NCBI GenBank assembly: GCA_030432235.1
Contig: JAUIHT010000012.1
Location: forward strand, 34,496 to 98,495
Origin: Verrucomicrobiia bacterium
GTDB lineage: Bacteria; Verrucomicrobiota; Verrucomicrobiia; Opitutales; Cerasicoccaceae
Direction of reading: 5' to 3'
DNA length: 64,000 bases
The position numbers were made by a program, and so were the translations under genes. A model generated the notes under the pieces. The model was given only the letters and a program-made list of their open reading frames with translations. It was not told the DNA's origin and did no database searches. Each line of letters begins with the position of its first letter. The stretch's first letter is position 1. This document shows positions 1 through 9,541 of the stretch, piece after piece.

Positions 1-1
1 C

Positions 2-2824
2 ATTTGCGGAGATACGATCCGGATTTTTACACTCTCAAAAACCCCGAAAAGGGTAAACGAGTCTGAATTTGAAGCTCGATGCCTCATTGAAACCCTCACG
101 CTTGCCGCCCATGCGGCCAAGATTGGTGGACTCGTGTATGGAGCTGAATCGGGACGCCTGTGGACTGAGTATTCAGATTATTTCGTGCGCGAGGAACGAG
201 TCGATCGTGACCTCCTAAAGAACCTAAGGCAAACCCACGAGCGCTTGGTCAAGAATGGACTTCTGTCGGAGGAGGCACAGGCGCTTCTCATCCAGACGAT
301 GTTTATCGCATATCTGGAAGACCGTGGTATTATCGGCAAAGATTATTATACCGATATTCACCCCAGCGCGCCAGCAGGCTTTCAGGATATCCTCGATTCC
401 AGTAATCTGACGCACTTTGCCAAACTGTTTGCGAAACTTCAGGGGCATTTTAACGGCGACCTATTTGTGGCCCCTTGTTCCTTTGAGATTTCAAGGAGGC
501 GCGCCTCCATTTCCGAGGATCATTTACGCCTGCTCAAAAGCTTCCGTTGCGGTGATGTGGTAATGGACGAGCGAGGAGACCAATTGGTCTTCTGGGGCTA
601 TGACTTCAAATACATTCCTATTGAACTCATCAGCGCAGTCTATGACAAGTTTCTGGGCGAGCAAGAGGAAGAACGACGGGATCAGGGAGCCTATTACACC
701 CCCATGTTCTTGTCAGACATCGTTGTTTCTCAGGTTTGGGAAATGCTGAATGATGAAAAGAGGGAGCATGGCATCGTCTTTGATCCTGCTTGCGGGTCAG
801 GCATTTTTCTCGTCCGTATTTTCCAGAGACTATGCGAGCACTGGCGTAGTACACGCCAAACGAAAACGATACGCTGGGATAGTTTACTCAAGATACTCGC
901 GCGACTTCACGGATGCGATATCAATGCCGGAGCCTTGCGCATCACGGGTTTTTCGCTCTATCTGGCGCTGCTTCAGGAAGTCAGCCCTCCAGATATTCAG
1001 GAGCTTCTCAAAAAAGGGCGTATACTACCGACCCTATGGGGAGGACAGCTAAGGAATCAGGATTTTTTTGCTTTTCCCGAGGAAAATCTGAAGGCTGATA
1101 TCATCATTGGAAATCCCCCTTGGGCCAGTCGCCGTGCCAGTCACCGTTTATCGATTGCCTGGTGTCAGAAAGCAAAGTTGCCGATGCCTCTCAAGGAAGA
1201 GGCTTGGGCATTTGCCTGGAAATCGATGCGACACCTTCGACACGGAGGGGTACAAGCATTTCTACTCCCGGCAATGGGCTTTCTGCACAATCATTCGGGC
1301 GAGTCCGTTCAAGCTCGTCGAGCCCTTCTTTCCAACTCTAGGGTAAAACGAGTCATCGATTTTTCGGATCTGCGTTTTATCCTCTTTGCTGGTGCAGTAC
1401 GTCCTACATCGCTTATCATTCTTGAAAAGGCGGCTCAAACCGAGAGTCCCTACAAGATCGACTTCTGGGCACCTAAAGCAGATTTGAACGCACAAACGCA
1501 AGGCATACTCACACTCAGCCACATGGACAAGTGTGCCATTCATTCACAAGATGCAATCACGGATCCCCTGACCTTTAAGCGGTCACTCTGGATGAGTAAG
1601 CCAGAGGTCAAGCTCTATCGCTACCTAGCGGGCTTCCCTGATATCGGAGAAATTACGGTCAAGTATTCTTCAACATCAAAAAAATCGCCTGCACCACCCA
1701 ATAAATGGGTAATTGGGCAGGGACTAAAGCCCGGGAACAGGAATGAGCCTAAGCATGATGATTATGGCGAATGTCCAGAAATTCGTGGCTATCCGCACCT
1801 AAGAATATCTGAATTTAGCACCATACATCAGGAGATAGACGGCCAGAAGCCTCTGGACGACTACTACTTGCATCGGGCCGGTTTTATTGACGGCTTTACC
1901 GGACCGCGCATACTCATTCCTCGCGGCATCGCGATCAAATCTAATCGGCTGCGGGCGGCCTTCTGCGAAAAGAAAGCCACTGTTCAAGATATATTCCAGA
2001 TTATCCGTATTCCAGAAAGCCAATTAAACCTCGGCAAGGCGTTTGCGGCTATCTATTCGAGTAAGCTAATGATGTGGTTTGCGCTGCATGCCACGGCGTC
2101 ATTTGGCACAGAGCGCCCTGAGATTAAGCTGTCTGATATTCTGCGTTTACCATTTCCAATGCCGGCAGATTTGCCGGATAAACGTTCTTCGGAAAAGCTC
2201 CTGGACACGCTCTCTGCGATTATAGATGAGTGCACCCAGCATCGCTCAAGCTTGCTTCACGAAGATACCGCGCCATTTCTTAAAAAAATCGATGCGCTCG
2301 TGTATCAGTACTTTGGGCTAAGCGCCGAGGAAATCAAACTCGTCGAGGACACTGTAGAATATCGTATCCCTGCGATTCAACCAAGTGCGAATTCCAAACC
2401 GGAAATATGGAAACCAGCAAATCGTGATCAGCGACATGCATTCTCTGAAACGCTGATTTCTAGTCTGTCTCAATGGTTTACTGAAGACACTCACATTTGC
2501 GCAGCGCTCATTGCTGCCAATCAAGACATCGGCATTCTGAAGCTATCGATCGGAAGTAAACCAAGGGCGAGTAGCTATCAGGAGGAAGCCCATCATGATG
2601 TTTCCAATGCATTGCACATACTGCACAATCAACTGAAACAACCCATATCGAGAAATTTTCAATTATTCCCTGACTATCGGTTTTTTTCGGAAAGCAGTCT
2701 TTATCTGGTAAAACCCATGCAGTTGAGGTTCTGGCTCCCCTCTACCGCTTTAGCAGATGCCGACTCTATTGCACTTGATCTCCAGCAGCATATTGATGGG
2801 CCTAACAAAGCTTACGCAAAATGA
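2..2824 (+). CDS. N6-adenine DNA methyltransferase, type IIG/Eco57I-like (5' partial)
   Basis: Class I SAM-dependent DNA methyltransferase of the large fused restriction-modification type. Counting from the GTG at 134, the SAM-binding motif DPACGSG lies at residues 217-223 and the adenine-methylation motif NPPW at 327-330. The long C-terminal part (after about residue 450) would be the target-recognition region. The frame is open, with no stop, from position 2 through 134, and the extra 44 codons read like normal coding sequence, so the gene almost certainly begins left of the window and its N-terminal, often nuclease, domain is missing. Its stop overlaps the start of the next gene by 4 bases, so the two are probably translated together. 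A BREX PglX-like or stand-alone Eco57I-like role is possible. Methylase identity is firm; system type is inference. Confidence 0.85.
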   Translation: MCGDTIRIFTLSKTPKRVNESEFEARCLIETLTLAAHAAKIGGLVYGAESGRLWTEYSDYFVREERVDRDLLKNLRQTHERLVKNGLLSEEAQALLIQTMFIAYLEDRGIIGKDYYTDIHPSAPAGFQDILDSSNLTHFAKLFAKLQGHFNGDLFVAPCSFEISRRRASISEDHLRLLKSFRCGDVVMDERGDQLVFWGYDFKYIPIELISAVYDKFLGEQEEERRDQGAYYTPMFLSDIVVSQVWEMLNDEKREHGIVFDPACGSGIFLVRIFQRLCEHWRSTRQTKTIRWDSLLKILARLHGCDINAGALRITGFSLYLALLQEVSPPDIQELLKKGRILPTLWGGQLRNQDFFAFPEENLKADIIIGNPPWASRRASHRLSIAWCQKAKLPMPLKEEAWAFAWKSMRHLRHGGVQAFLLPAMGFLHNHSGESVQARRALLSNSRVKRVIDFSDLRFILFAGAVRPTSLIILEKAAQTESPYKIDFWAPKADLNAQTQGILTLSHMDKCAIHSQDAITDPLTFKRSLWMSKPEVKLYRYLAGFPDIGEITVKYSSTSKKSPAPPNKWVIGQGLKPGNRNEPKHDDYGECPEIRGYPHLRISEFSTIHQEIDGQKPLDDYYLHRAGFIDGFTGPRILIPRGIAIKSNRLRAAFCEKKATVQDIFQIIRIPESQLNLGKAFAAIYSSKLMMWFALHATASFGTERPEIKLSDILRLPFPMPADLPDKRSSEKLLDTLSAIIDECTQHRSSLLHEDTAPFLKKIDALVYQYFGLSAEEIKLVEDTVEYRIPAIQPSANSKPEIWKPANRDQRHAFSETLISSLSQWFTEDTHICAALIAANQDIGILKLSIGSKPRASSYQEEAHHDVSNALHILHNQLKQPISRNFQLFPDYRFFSESSLYLVKPMQLRFWLPSTALADADSIALDLQQHIDGPNKAYAK

Positions 2825-3471
2825 CCGAAGGAAATCCTAGCGTATGGGCAGAGCGGTTTAAGTCTCTAGACACGAGGTTACTGGGATGCATCCATCGCGT
2901 ATGGCCACTCTGCGTTATGCGATTTTCTAGCTCTCAAACACTACCCATAGAAGATGCAATCACCCTAAATCTCCTTGACTGTCTTGCCAAGGATGCGGAG
3001 GTGAGACGTATCGGGTATTTCGAATATCAATATGAACCTCTTCGCTATGATGAAAACGGCATAGCAATTAGCTTAGGCAAGATCGATCTAGCCTGCATAA
3101 TTGATAATGATCGCAATGCTTACCTTGCTTATGAGTGCAAACGCCTGAATGTCCAAGGCAAGAAGGGGCGTTCTTCCCTCGCAACGGAGTATGCGATGGA
3201 AGGACTGCAACGGTTCGTAACCGAACAGTATTCAGAGCATCTCCCCATTGGTTGTATGCTGGGGTATGTGATGGACAGTGACGTTCAACACGCAAAGGAT
3301 GCGACGCAGAAAGCGATCAATGTGAATGCCACAAGTCTCAAGCTTGTGAACGGCATCAACAACTTGGGAGCCTGCGGACGATTTATTCGCTATCAAACGT
3401 CGCACAATAGGCAGCGGACATGTAAATCAAAAAGCATATTGATTTACCATACCCTACTCCCCTTTTGTTAG
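2821..3471 (+). CDS. PD-(D/E)XK nuclease-like protein coupled to methyltransferase
   Basis: A 216-residue protein of unnamed family. Visible is a likely PD-(D/E)XK nuclease core: an acidic residue in an N-terminal helix (E44), then GKIDL with D89, then YECK with E105 and K107 after a short hydrophobic strand. The C-terminus (SHNR ... IYHTLLPF) looks like an intact domain end. It starts inside the methyltransferase gene (ATGA overlap at 2821-2824), which suggests a restriction or self/non-self cleavage role paired with that methylase. The motif assignment is by eye; there is no close recognised homologue. A regulatory or structural subunit is the main alternative. Confidence 0.6.
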   Translation: MTEGNPSVWAERFKSLDTRLLGCIHRVWPLCVMRFSSSQTLPIEDAITLNLLDCLAKDAEVRRIGYFEYQYEPLRYDENGIAISLGKIDLACIIDNDRNAYLAYECKRLNVQGKKGRSSLATEYAMEGLQRFVTEQYSEHLPIGCMLGYVMDSDVQHAKDATQKAINVNATSLKLVNGINNLGACGRFIRYQTSHNRQRTCKSKSILIYHTLLPFC

Positions 3472-3622
3472 TCCACCGATTGAACGCTATGACCAAGTCG
3501 TCCTTGGAGGAAATCGACGAGATACCTATTTTCCACCTTTTCCGTCTTCCGTATCTATGTAGTGTGGAATATTCTAGTAGATGTAGATTTTTGCATAGTA
3601 ACACTTCATGCTGAACGAACGC

Positions 3623-3658
3623 ATAATCCGGCCTGAGGCTAGCCTCAGGCCGGATTAT
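3623..3658. terminator. Perfect 36-bp palindrome, probable bidirectional terminator
   Basis: Two exactly complementary 18-base arms meet with no spacer (arm begins ATAATCCGGCC) and are followed on the plus strand by TTTTCTT. It lies between the convergent ends of the methyltransferase/nuclease pair (ends 3471) and ardC (ends 3682), where a shared terminator is expected. The rest of 3472-3681 shows no gene. Confidence 0.65.
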
Positions 3659-3681
3659 TTTCTTGGTGTTAGGTGTATAAG

Positions 3682-4533
3682 TCACTCCTCGGACTGACCC
3701 AGAATTAGATTGGCTGCTTTCTGGGCCTGACTGGCGGCAGTGACAACCAGCTTGTTGTCACCCTTGAGGACACGAATCCAGCCCTGCAAGTAAGCAGCGG
3801 AGTTCTCCATCACGCTGTTGTCGATACCGCAGTGGGCGCAGAGGAAAGCGGCGGTCATCTCGGCAACGAGTTCCTCGCGGGAATAATCACCATCGCCGAA
3901 GCTTCCTCCGATCTTGCGGTTCAGTCGCTTCTCCACTCCGGTGGCGTGCCCCAGTTCATGAAAGAGCGTGCAATAATATTCTGCCGAAGAAGTAAAACGC
4001 ATTTGGGGCGGCAACTGGATCATGTCTTTTTCCGGGATATAGCAGGCCTGCTGGTATCCGTGGAGCACCTCGGGGCCGTCAGCCCATCCCTCAAGCACAC
4101 GTTCGGCGGCTTCAATGGGCGAAAAGTTCAACGGCTGAGCCTCCGGCAGGTCGGGAAACTCGACGCCTTCGACCTGACAGGCGTTAAAGACAATGTAAGC
4201 TTTGAGGAAGGGAATCTTGCGGGCCTCTTCCTGATCATCTCCCGGGCTTTCTTTCCCGGCTTCGAGTGTTCCCCAGTAAACCACTGGCAAGCCTTTGCTG
4301 CCCTTGAGCACCTTCCCGCCTTTGGCTTTCACCTGATGAAAAGTAATGAACCAGGGCAGGTCAAAGGCCATCGCTTCCAGCAAGAACCAGTTAACCCCGG
4401 AATAAGGCCGGTCGCTGACAAAATTGCGGGGACGCAACCGCAAACGATTCCAGGGACGGCGCCACGGACAGACCCCCTGTTCCAAGAGTTCAAGCATGCG
4501 TTCGGTAACACGGGCATAAGCGGATTTCTTCAT
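3682..4533 (-). CDS. ardC: ArdC-family antirestriction protein
   Basis: Antirestriction protein carried by conjugative elements; it binds single-stranded DNA and protects the incoming strand from host restriction. Residues 1 to about 120 form the ArdC N-terminal domain (conserved stretches PWRRPWN and YSGVNWFLL), and the C-terminal part is a zincin-like metalloprotease fold with HELGH at 192-196. At 283 residues it has normal length for the family. It is transcribed toward the palindromic terminator at 3623-3658 and stands alone, with a long GC-rich leader upstream. Its presence on an element that also encodes its own restriction-like genes fits an ICE. Family call is firm. Confidence 0.9.
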   Translation of the reverse strand: MKKSAYARVTERMLELLEQGVCPWRRPWNRLRLRPRNFVSDRPYSGVNWFLLEAMAFDLPWFITFHQVKAKGGKVLKGSKGLPVVYWGTLEAGKESPGDDQEEARKIPFLKAYIVFNACQVEGVEFPDLPEAQPLNFSPIEAAERVLEGWADGPEVLHGYQQACYIPEKDMIQLPPQMRFTSSAEYYCTLFHELGHATGVEKRLNRKIGGSFGDGDYSREELVAEMTAAFLCAHCGIDNSVMENSAAYLQGWIRVLKGDNKLVVTAASQAQKAANLILGQSEE

Positions 4534-5045
4534 GATAGGCTTCTTTCGGGTTGAGCGGCTTCCGTAATTGAAAGCCTGCTTTTCCCTGCCAAGCGGCGAG
4601 CGAAGCCAAGCGTGCCCGCAGCGATGGCCGCCAGGCCGCCGTCAACGGTGGAGATTTTTGCGCCGAGCGCGGAAGCAAGGAGCCCGCGACGTAGCTGCAC
4701 AAGCGAACGGAAAAATACGACCTTGACGGCTCGGAGCGTAGGGCTGGCACCATCCGCCTTTTCCTGCGGGCAGGAAAGCAGGCGAATCAAACGTCGCTAC
4801 TGTGAATTTTGGGAAACGGATGCCTCGTCCCTGCTACGCGATTTGTAAAAAACAGCATAAAAAATGCTTTTACCTACGATTATTAAGTGCTCATTCTTTG
4901 ACTACGCTAAGCTATTGATTGCAAAGCGACATTCCTCATGCCCCCCTCCAACAGTCTTCCTTGTACGTCAACGCGCGAAAAATTATGAGTGTCCGATAAT
5001 CAGTATTGAGAAAATTGAAATTCGACTCACCACCTTTTCTACTTC
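4534..5045. other. Intergenic region between ardC and the SIR2-like NTPase gene
   Basis: This 512-base stretch separates the divergent ardC (minus) and the NTPase operon (plus). Its first 270 bases are clearly more GC-rich than the rest and contain two overlapping minus-strand frames (87 and 86 codons) without recognisable domains, so it reads better as the ardC leader than as a gene. The remaining, AT-rich part should hold the promoter of the downstream operon. No RNA gene is recognised. Confidence 0.4.
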
Positions 5046-8000
5046 ATGATTTTTGATATGGCGAATCCTTTCCAAGAAGCACTTCAACGTGGCCCCTCAA
5101 TCTTGTTCCTAGGTCAAGAAACCTTACGATTTCAGACAGGTATCGACCCTCTGCTTCAAGAACTAGGAAAGCACTACGCAGTAGAGAGACCACTGGCCAA
5201 TTATCGACAACTTCTCGATTTCACCGCCAATGGTACTAACCCCAATTTCGACTGGTTATCAACATGCTGCGCTAAACTTGGACCACCTGCTTGGCTAGTG
5301 TCTGTCGCTGAATATCCCTGGAGCGCTGTCTATTCATCAGCAATCGATAATATCTGGTCACTGGCATTCAAAACAAGCTGGAGAGCCATCCAACCTTACT
5401 ACTGCCCTTCGCCAGACAACTATCGACGCAACAAGCTCAGAATAGCTTGCAACCACCTCTTCGGTGGAATCGGCGCACCGGAGACTGAGGGAAGACCTCC
5501 TCTAAAGCAGCTTGGGTTTATCACATGTGAGCAACTGGCCAATGCAATCATTGCAACTCTTGATACCGTTATCACACCAATAGGTAGTCTAGTTATTGAA
5601 GCCTACGATCCGGAGAATGATTGGCTTAAATTTGAAACTCTGGCAGGACTAATCAATAAACTCGAAAAGAACCAAGCATTCTTCTTTTCAGCCCCCTCGT
5701 CACTTCGCAATAACCCTCTCGCCCAAGAATTAATCGCATCAGGGCAGCTTCATTTATACTCAGCGCCTTTAGGTGAAGTTCTGTCTCAAATGGCAGAAAG
5801 TGGTAATATCTTACTTGGCCCGCCCAAGGGGGATACAGGAACAGGCAGAATGATTAGAATTGAGAAACAGCCTGTTAATCTCGCTACTGCAAAATGGATA
5901 AATATTTCCCGGGCAGGACAGCCACTTGATATTTCGATTTTTGAGGAACCAATAGCAAAATCGCCGGAAAAACGTTATCAGGATTTTCGAAGCTTTCTTA
6001 TGACAAGCTCCTCATCTCCGTCTTGGAGTGGCTATGTAGCTGGTTTTGCATTCGAACGCGACTATTACACTAGTTTTGGGGATACGAATATCAAGAGAAA
6101 GACATTGAAAGAAACAACTCTTTCTCAGCTAGAACGAAGAATTCCCATGGGAAAACCTATAATTCTACATGGAGGCGCCGGCTCAGGAAAAACAGTTACT
6201 CTCGGCCTCCTTGCCTATGACGTAGCGAAGGAAGGTAAGTATCCTGTGATTTTTATTCCTCAACATCTGAGAACTCCTAACTATGAATCTCTAGAACAAT
6301 TCTGTAAATGGAGTGAGGATAATGGCGCTTGCGTCACATTAGTCATCTGGGACGGGATGAAGGAATTGCGAGAATATCAAAACCTCATTGCTTATTTGGA
6401 AGGAACAAAAGGAAGACGAATTGTTGTTGTTGGCAGCTCTTATCGGAAATCTCAAAATGTTTTTCGTGATTCTCTTCTAATTGACACTGATACAAAACTG
6501 CTAGGCAATGAAAAGAAACGCTTCTCGGCGTTCCTTGCTGGCTTAAAGCCTGGGATTCAGCAGCCAAATGTACTAGAAAAAATCATTGATCGTGACGATG
6601 GGCATTTTTTTGTCGCTCTTTTCAGGTTGTTACCTGAAACCGCATCGAACCTCACTTCTGCTGTCGAGCAGGAAGGCCGTTATTGGATGACAATTGAAGC
6701 TAACTTTGCTCAAAAAATTGAGAAAATTGAAAAATCAAAAAAGTTCAATTCGCTAGAATTTGCCTTCGAAAAAGCCCTTAATAGTAGCGTAAATAAACAA
6801 TCTAAGGGCACTACCGAACTTGACGATGATGAAAGCAGACACACCTCAGTCTCAAATGAACTAGTGCCGTACGTAATGGCTCCAAGTCAGTATGGTTTTT
6901 CAGTCCCTCTGGAATTGATTTCACGAATCGTAGGTCGTAACGCTTGGACTAGCATCCTAGAAACTAAATCTCATTCAGATTTAATTGAGATTATTGAGGA
7001 TCCTGAAGGCGAACTTTATCTTCAATCACGGCACAGAGAAGAAGCGCGTCTGTATTGTCGCGCAGCAATACAGGATACAGGAAATGAAGTCGCTATTCTA
7101 CGTCGATTAATTGAAAACATTAAAATCGGAAGTGTCTTTTATGGACAATCAGAACTAGATTTCGCTACACGGCTCCTTTCATTGATTCACAATGACAGTC
7201 ACAAGATTAAATTTTCTTCTCACTATGCAGAATTTGCTGACGCATTGAAAACCTTGAGGGAAAATCGACAGACTAACTCACGCCTAGTTCTTCAAGAAGC
7301 AACGTTTCGCCGTAAGTCAATTAAGCAGAATAATGATTTGCAAAGCATAGCCGCACTAGAAGACGCAGAGGGGATTCTCAATGAAACACTTGGACAAAGA
7401 GAAGCCACTGAGAACACCTCACACATGAGTCAGCTATTAGGGGAACTCGCATCGTGTCAGGGCTTCAGAATGTCCACCTTAGCGGAGTTGAAAGGAAATC
7501 ACAGTGCCTCAGCAAAAGAGGCCTTCTGTTCTTCGAGTAGCTCTGCTGAACATGCACGACGTCTTGATCCTACGAATATTCACGCTGTGGATGTAATGGC
7601 TTGGACATCCTTGATCGCCTGTAAAAAAGGGCTACTTTCTGGCACAGAGCAAGTAGAGGCAATCGCTAAAGCCATCGCCAATATAGCGAGTGCGTGTCCA
7701 AACTCCTCAGAAGAAGAGACTCAGCTCTGGGGCCGTCTTCTGGAGCTCTCTCAATATGCGGGTCAAAAAGATATTGCTACGAAAGCATATGAAAATCTGG
7801 AAGCAAAAGGGTCCTCGCTAGGGTATTACTTAACTACTATTCAACAGTTAGGGAACGATTTGCTCCGAGCAGCGATATTAGGTCAAGATGAAGTCATCCC
7901 AGAATCGAATATCAGCGCTTACCGCAAGTCTTTTGAATATCTTCATGAACACGAAGCGGCAGTTATCAATGATTTCCGAACAACATATTTGATGATCAGG

Positions 8001-8528
8001 CTCTGGTGGATCTCGAAAACCGGTTGGGCACTACTCCGTCACGAACACCTACGTGTCGCTTTCAAAGAATCCGATTGGGAATTACTGCTCAAATGGACAA
8101 GATCTATTTCAATCCACGAAAACGACAACATAATCGTTCCAGCCAGATTCCTAGAGGCAATCGCGTGTTTTCATCTAGGACGTTCTGCCGATCATAATGA
8201 ATTATTCGAGTCAATTCGTCGCACCAATGATGCAGGAAGAATTCGCCGCCGACTTGTCGCATCAAATTCAGATGGAAGCGCCATTGTCGTCGACAACGGA
8301 GTCGTTAGTAGGACCACGATAAAGGGCGGAAAAACACCAAGTCGTTCAAAGACAGAAAAATCATTCGTAAAATTCACTTGGAAGGATGATGAATTTGAAA
8401 TCCCATTTCGAAACGATGATTTCTTTCGTACGGATCTTAAAGAAGGAGACATTCTGGATCCGTTTGTCGTGGCCTTTAATTATATAGGTCCCTTTGCCTT
8501 CCCCAGTGATTACTCTAGCCATTTATGA
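5046..8528 (+). CDS. Large NTPase with degenerate SIR2-like N-terminus, candidate anti-phage STAND protein
   Basis: A 1,160-residue protein, no exact family recognised. Residues 1-300 resemble the SIR2 fold of defence proteins: a hydrophobic strand with ILFLGQE where SIR2 has GAGFS, and PWSAVYSSAIDN where SIR2 has a TTNYD-type NAD motif. The key positions are changed, so it is probably not a standard NADase. A P-loop follows: Walker A GGAGSGKT at 376-383 and a Walker-B-like strand ending VIWDG (D436). Residues 580-1050 look largely helical and may be sensor repeats; a small beta-rich domain ends the protein. This order (effector, NTPase, repeat sensor) is typical of STAND immune proteins. The start may be the ATG at 5058. 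A 303-codon gene follows after 6 bases. Function is inference. Confidence 0.7.
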   Translation: MIFDMANPFQEALQRGPSILFLGQETLRFQTGIDPLLQELGKHYAVERPLANYRQLLDFTANGTNPNFDWLSTCCAKLGPPAWLVSVAEYPWSAVYSSAIDNIWSLAFKTSWRAIQPYYCPSPDNYRRNKLRIACNHLFGGIGAPETEGRPPLKQLGFITCEQLANAIIATLDTVITPIGSLVIEAYDPENDWLKFETLAGLINKLEKNQAFFFSAPSSLRNNPLAQELIASGQLHLYSAPLGEVLSQMAESGNILLGPPKGDTGTGRMIRIEKQPVNLATAKWINISRAGQPLDISIFEEPIAKSPEKRYQDFRSFLMTSSSSPSWSGYVAGFAFERDYYTSFGDTNIKRKTLKETTLSQLERRIPMGKPIILHGGAGSGKTVTLGLLAYDVAKEGKYPVIFIPQHLRTPNYESLEQFCKWSEDNGACVTLVIWDGMKELREYQNLIAYLEGTKGRRIVVVGSSYRKSQNVFRDSLLIDTDTKLLGNEKKRFSAFLAGLKPGIQQPNVLEKIIDRDDGHFFVALFRLLPETASNLTSAVEQEGRYWMTIEANFAQKIEKIEKSKKFNSLEFAFEKALNSSVNKQSKGTTELDDDESRHTSVSNELVPYVMAPSQYGFSVPLELISRIVGRNAWTSILETKSHSDLIEIIEDPEGELYLQSRHREEARLYCRAAIQDTGNEVAILRRLIENIKIGSVFYGQSELDFATRLLSLIHNDSHKIKFSSHYAEFADALKTLRENRQTNSRLVLQEATFRRKSIKQNNDLQSIAALEDAEGILNETLGQREATENTSHMSQLLGELASCQGFRMSTLAELKGNHSASAKEAFCSSSSSAEHARRLDPTNIHAVDVMAWTSLIACKKGLLSGTEQVEAIAKAIANIASACPNSSEEETQLWGRLLELSQYAGQKDIATKAYENLEAKGSSLGYYLTTIQQLGNDLLRAAILGQDEVIPESNISAYRKSFEYLHEHEAAVINDFRTTYLMIRLWWISKTGWALLRHEHLRVAFKESDWELLLKWTRSISIHENDNIIVPARFLEAIACFHLGRSADHNELFESIRRTNDAGRIRRRLVASNSDGSAIVVDNGVVSRTTIKGGKTPSRSKTEKSFVKFTWKDDEFEIPFRNDDFFRTDLKEGDILDPFVVAFNYIGPFAFPSDYSSHL

Positions 8529-8534
8529 TATATC

Positions 8535-9446
8535 ATGTCAATTAACCAAAAGCCTGAAAAGGCAGAGGCGATAGAGGCACTAATTAAGCAAATATGTCAA
8601 CTGTCCCTGCTGACTGGTGAATCTTCAGCTCCGGGCCTATTTTATAGTTATAGCCCCCTGTCCATTCCAGAGCATGGTGAGATGCGGTTTTCATTTATCG
8701 TCTCCTGGCTGTACCAATTGTACCGTGAGCATGGGGGCGAGGGTCTAAAATACTGTAATCTCAAACTGAAGTCATCTTATCCTATAGAGGTATCACATTA
8801 TCAGCTTGTCGACGACTTCCGTACGCTTAAACAGCACTCGATTATTACTCATACAAAAAGAAGTCTCGAACGTGAAGCTAGGTGTAAAGCTTGGTTCGTT
8901 TCTGTATGTGCTGTCACTTCGCAATCCTTTCCTGAATCGTTGGAAGACTGGAATATTTCGGCAAATGCATTACTTCAAGCGGGCATCAATTATCTTAGCA
9001 GGATTCGAGAAATACTAGAGACATTTAAATCTGACTCAACTGGATTTCTGGTGAAGGAATTTCACATGATTCGACAACGAAGTATTGATCATGGAGATTT
9101 TGATCGATGGGTGGCCGAAATCGCAGCTGATTTAGGTTTTTCAACTTTAGATGTCGTTAAATTTAGGAATACTCATCATCAAACCATCATCCAAGACTTG
9201 AGAGTTCAACGATGGGACATTGATATTACACAATTTGTACGTGATAGAATCGCTAGCAGGATGATAATTCAGTACCCTAAATATGCTATAACGGTCGACG
9301 AATTGAAAGCTCACGGCGTTAAGCCTGGCCGTATGTTAGGTCATGCTCTTGCCGTAGCGGAAGAAATCTTCCGTAAAAGCGAATTCACTATGAAAAAAAA
9401 TGATATCATTTCAGAGCTTCGCAAACGTTCTCTAATTCCCCAATGA
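8535..9446 (+). CDS. Uncharacterised partner of the SIR2-like NTPase, CCA-enzyme-like C-terminus
   Basis: A 303-residue soluble protein without a recognised family, six bases downstream of the large NTPase gene and so almost certainly in the same operon. Near the C-terminus, residues 255-285 read DELKAHGVKPGRMLG followed by an amphipathic helix. This resembles the RNA-binding C-terminal element of tRNA CCA-adding enzymes (G-x-x-PG-x-x-x-G: G261, P264, G265, G269). No nucleotidyltransferase motif (GS...DxD) is present, so it is not an active CCA enzyme. The first 240 residues are mixed helical with no motif I can name. It could be a sensor or regulator of the NTPase, perhaps contacting RNA. 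Confidence 0.6.
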   Translation: MSINQKPEKAEAIEALIKQICQLSLLTGESSAPGLFYSYSPLSIPEHGEMRFSFIVSWLYQLYREHGGEGLKYCNLKLKSSYPIEVSHYQLVDDFRTLKQHSIITHTKRSLEREARCKAWFVSVCAVTSQSFPESLEDWNISANALLQAGINYLSRIREILETFKSDSTGFLVKEFHMIRQRSIDHGDFDRWVAEIAADLGFSTLDVVKFRNTHHQTIIQDLRVQRWDIDITQFVRDRIASRMIIQYPKYAITVDELKAHGVKPGRMLGHALAVAEEIFRKSEFTMKKNDIISELRKRSLIPQ

Positions 9447-9541
9447 ACATGCCGACCATTGAGTTCGAATAGGGGCAATCATAATCAGTTTCCTTATAAT
9501 TAGAGTCGCCATTGATCGAGTATTCAAATGTTGTTATCTAC

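Noticed and set aside
3832..4554. Long plus-strand frame of 240 codons
   Set aside because: Lies antisense to the well-supported ardC gene and has no recognisable domain.
4490..4790. Two overlapping minus-strand frames upstream of ardC (87 and 86 codons)
   Set aside because: Composition follows the GC-rich leader; they overlap each other and the ardC start, and no domain or ribosome site supports either.
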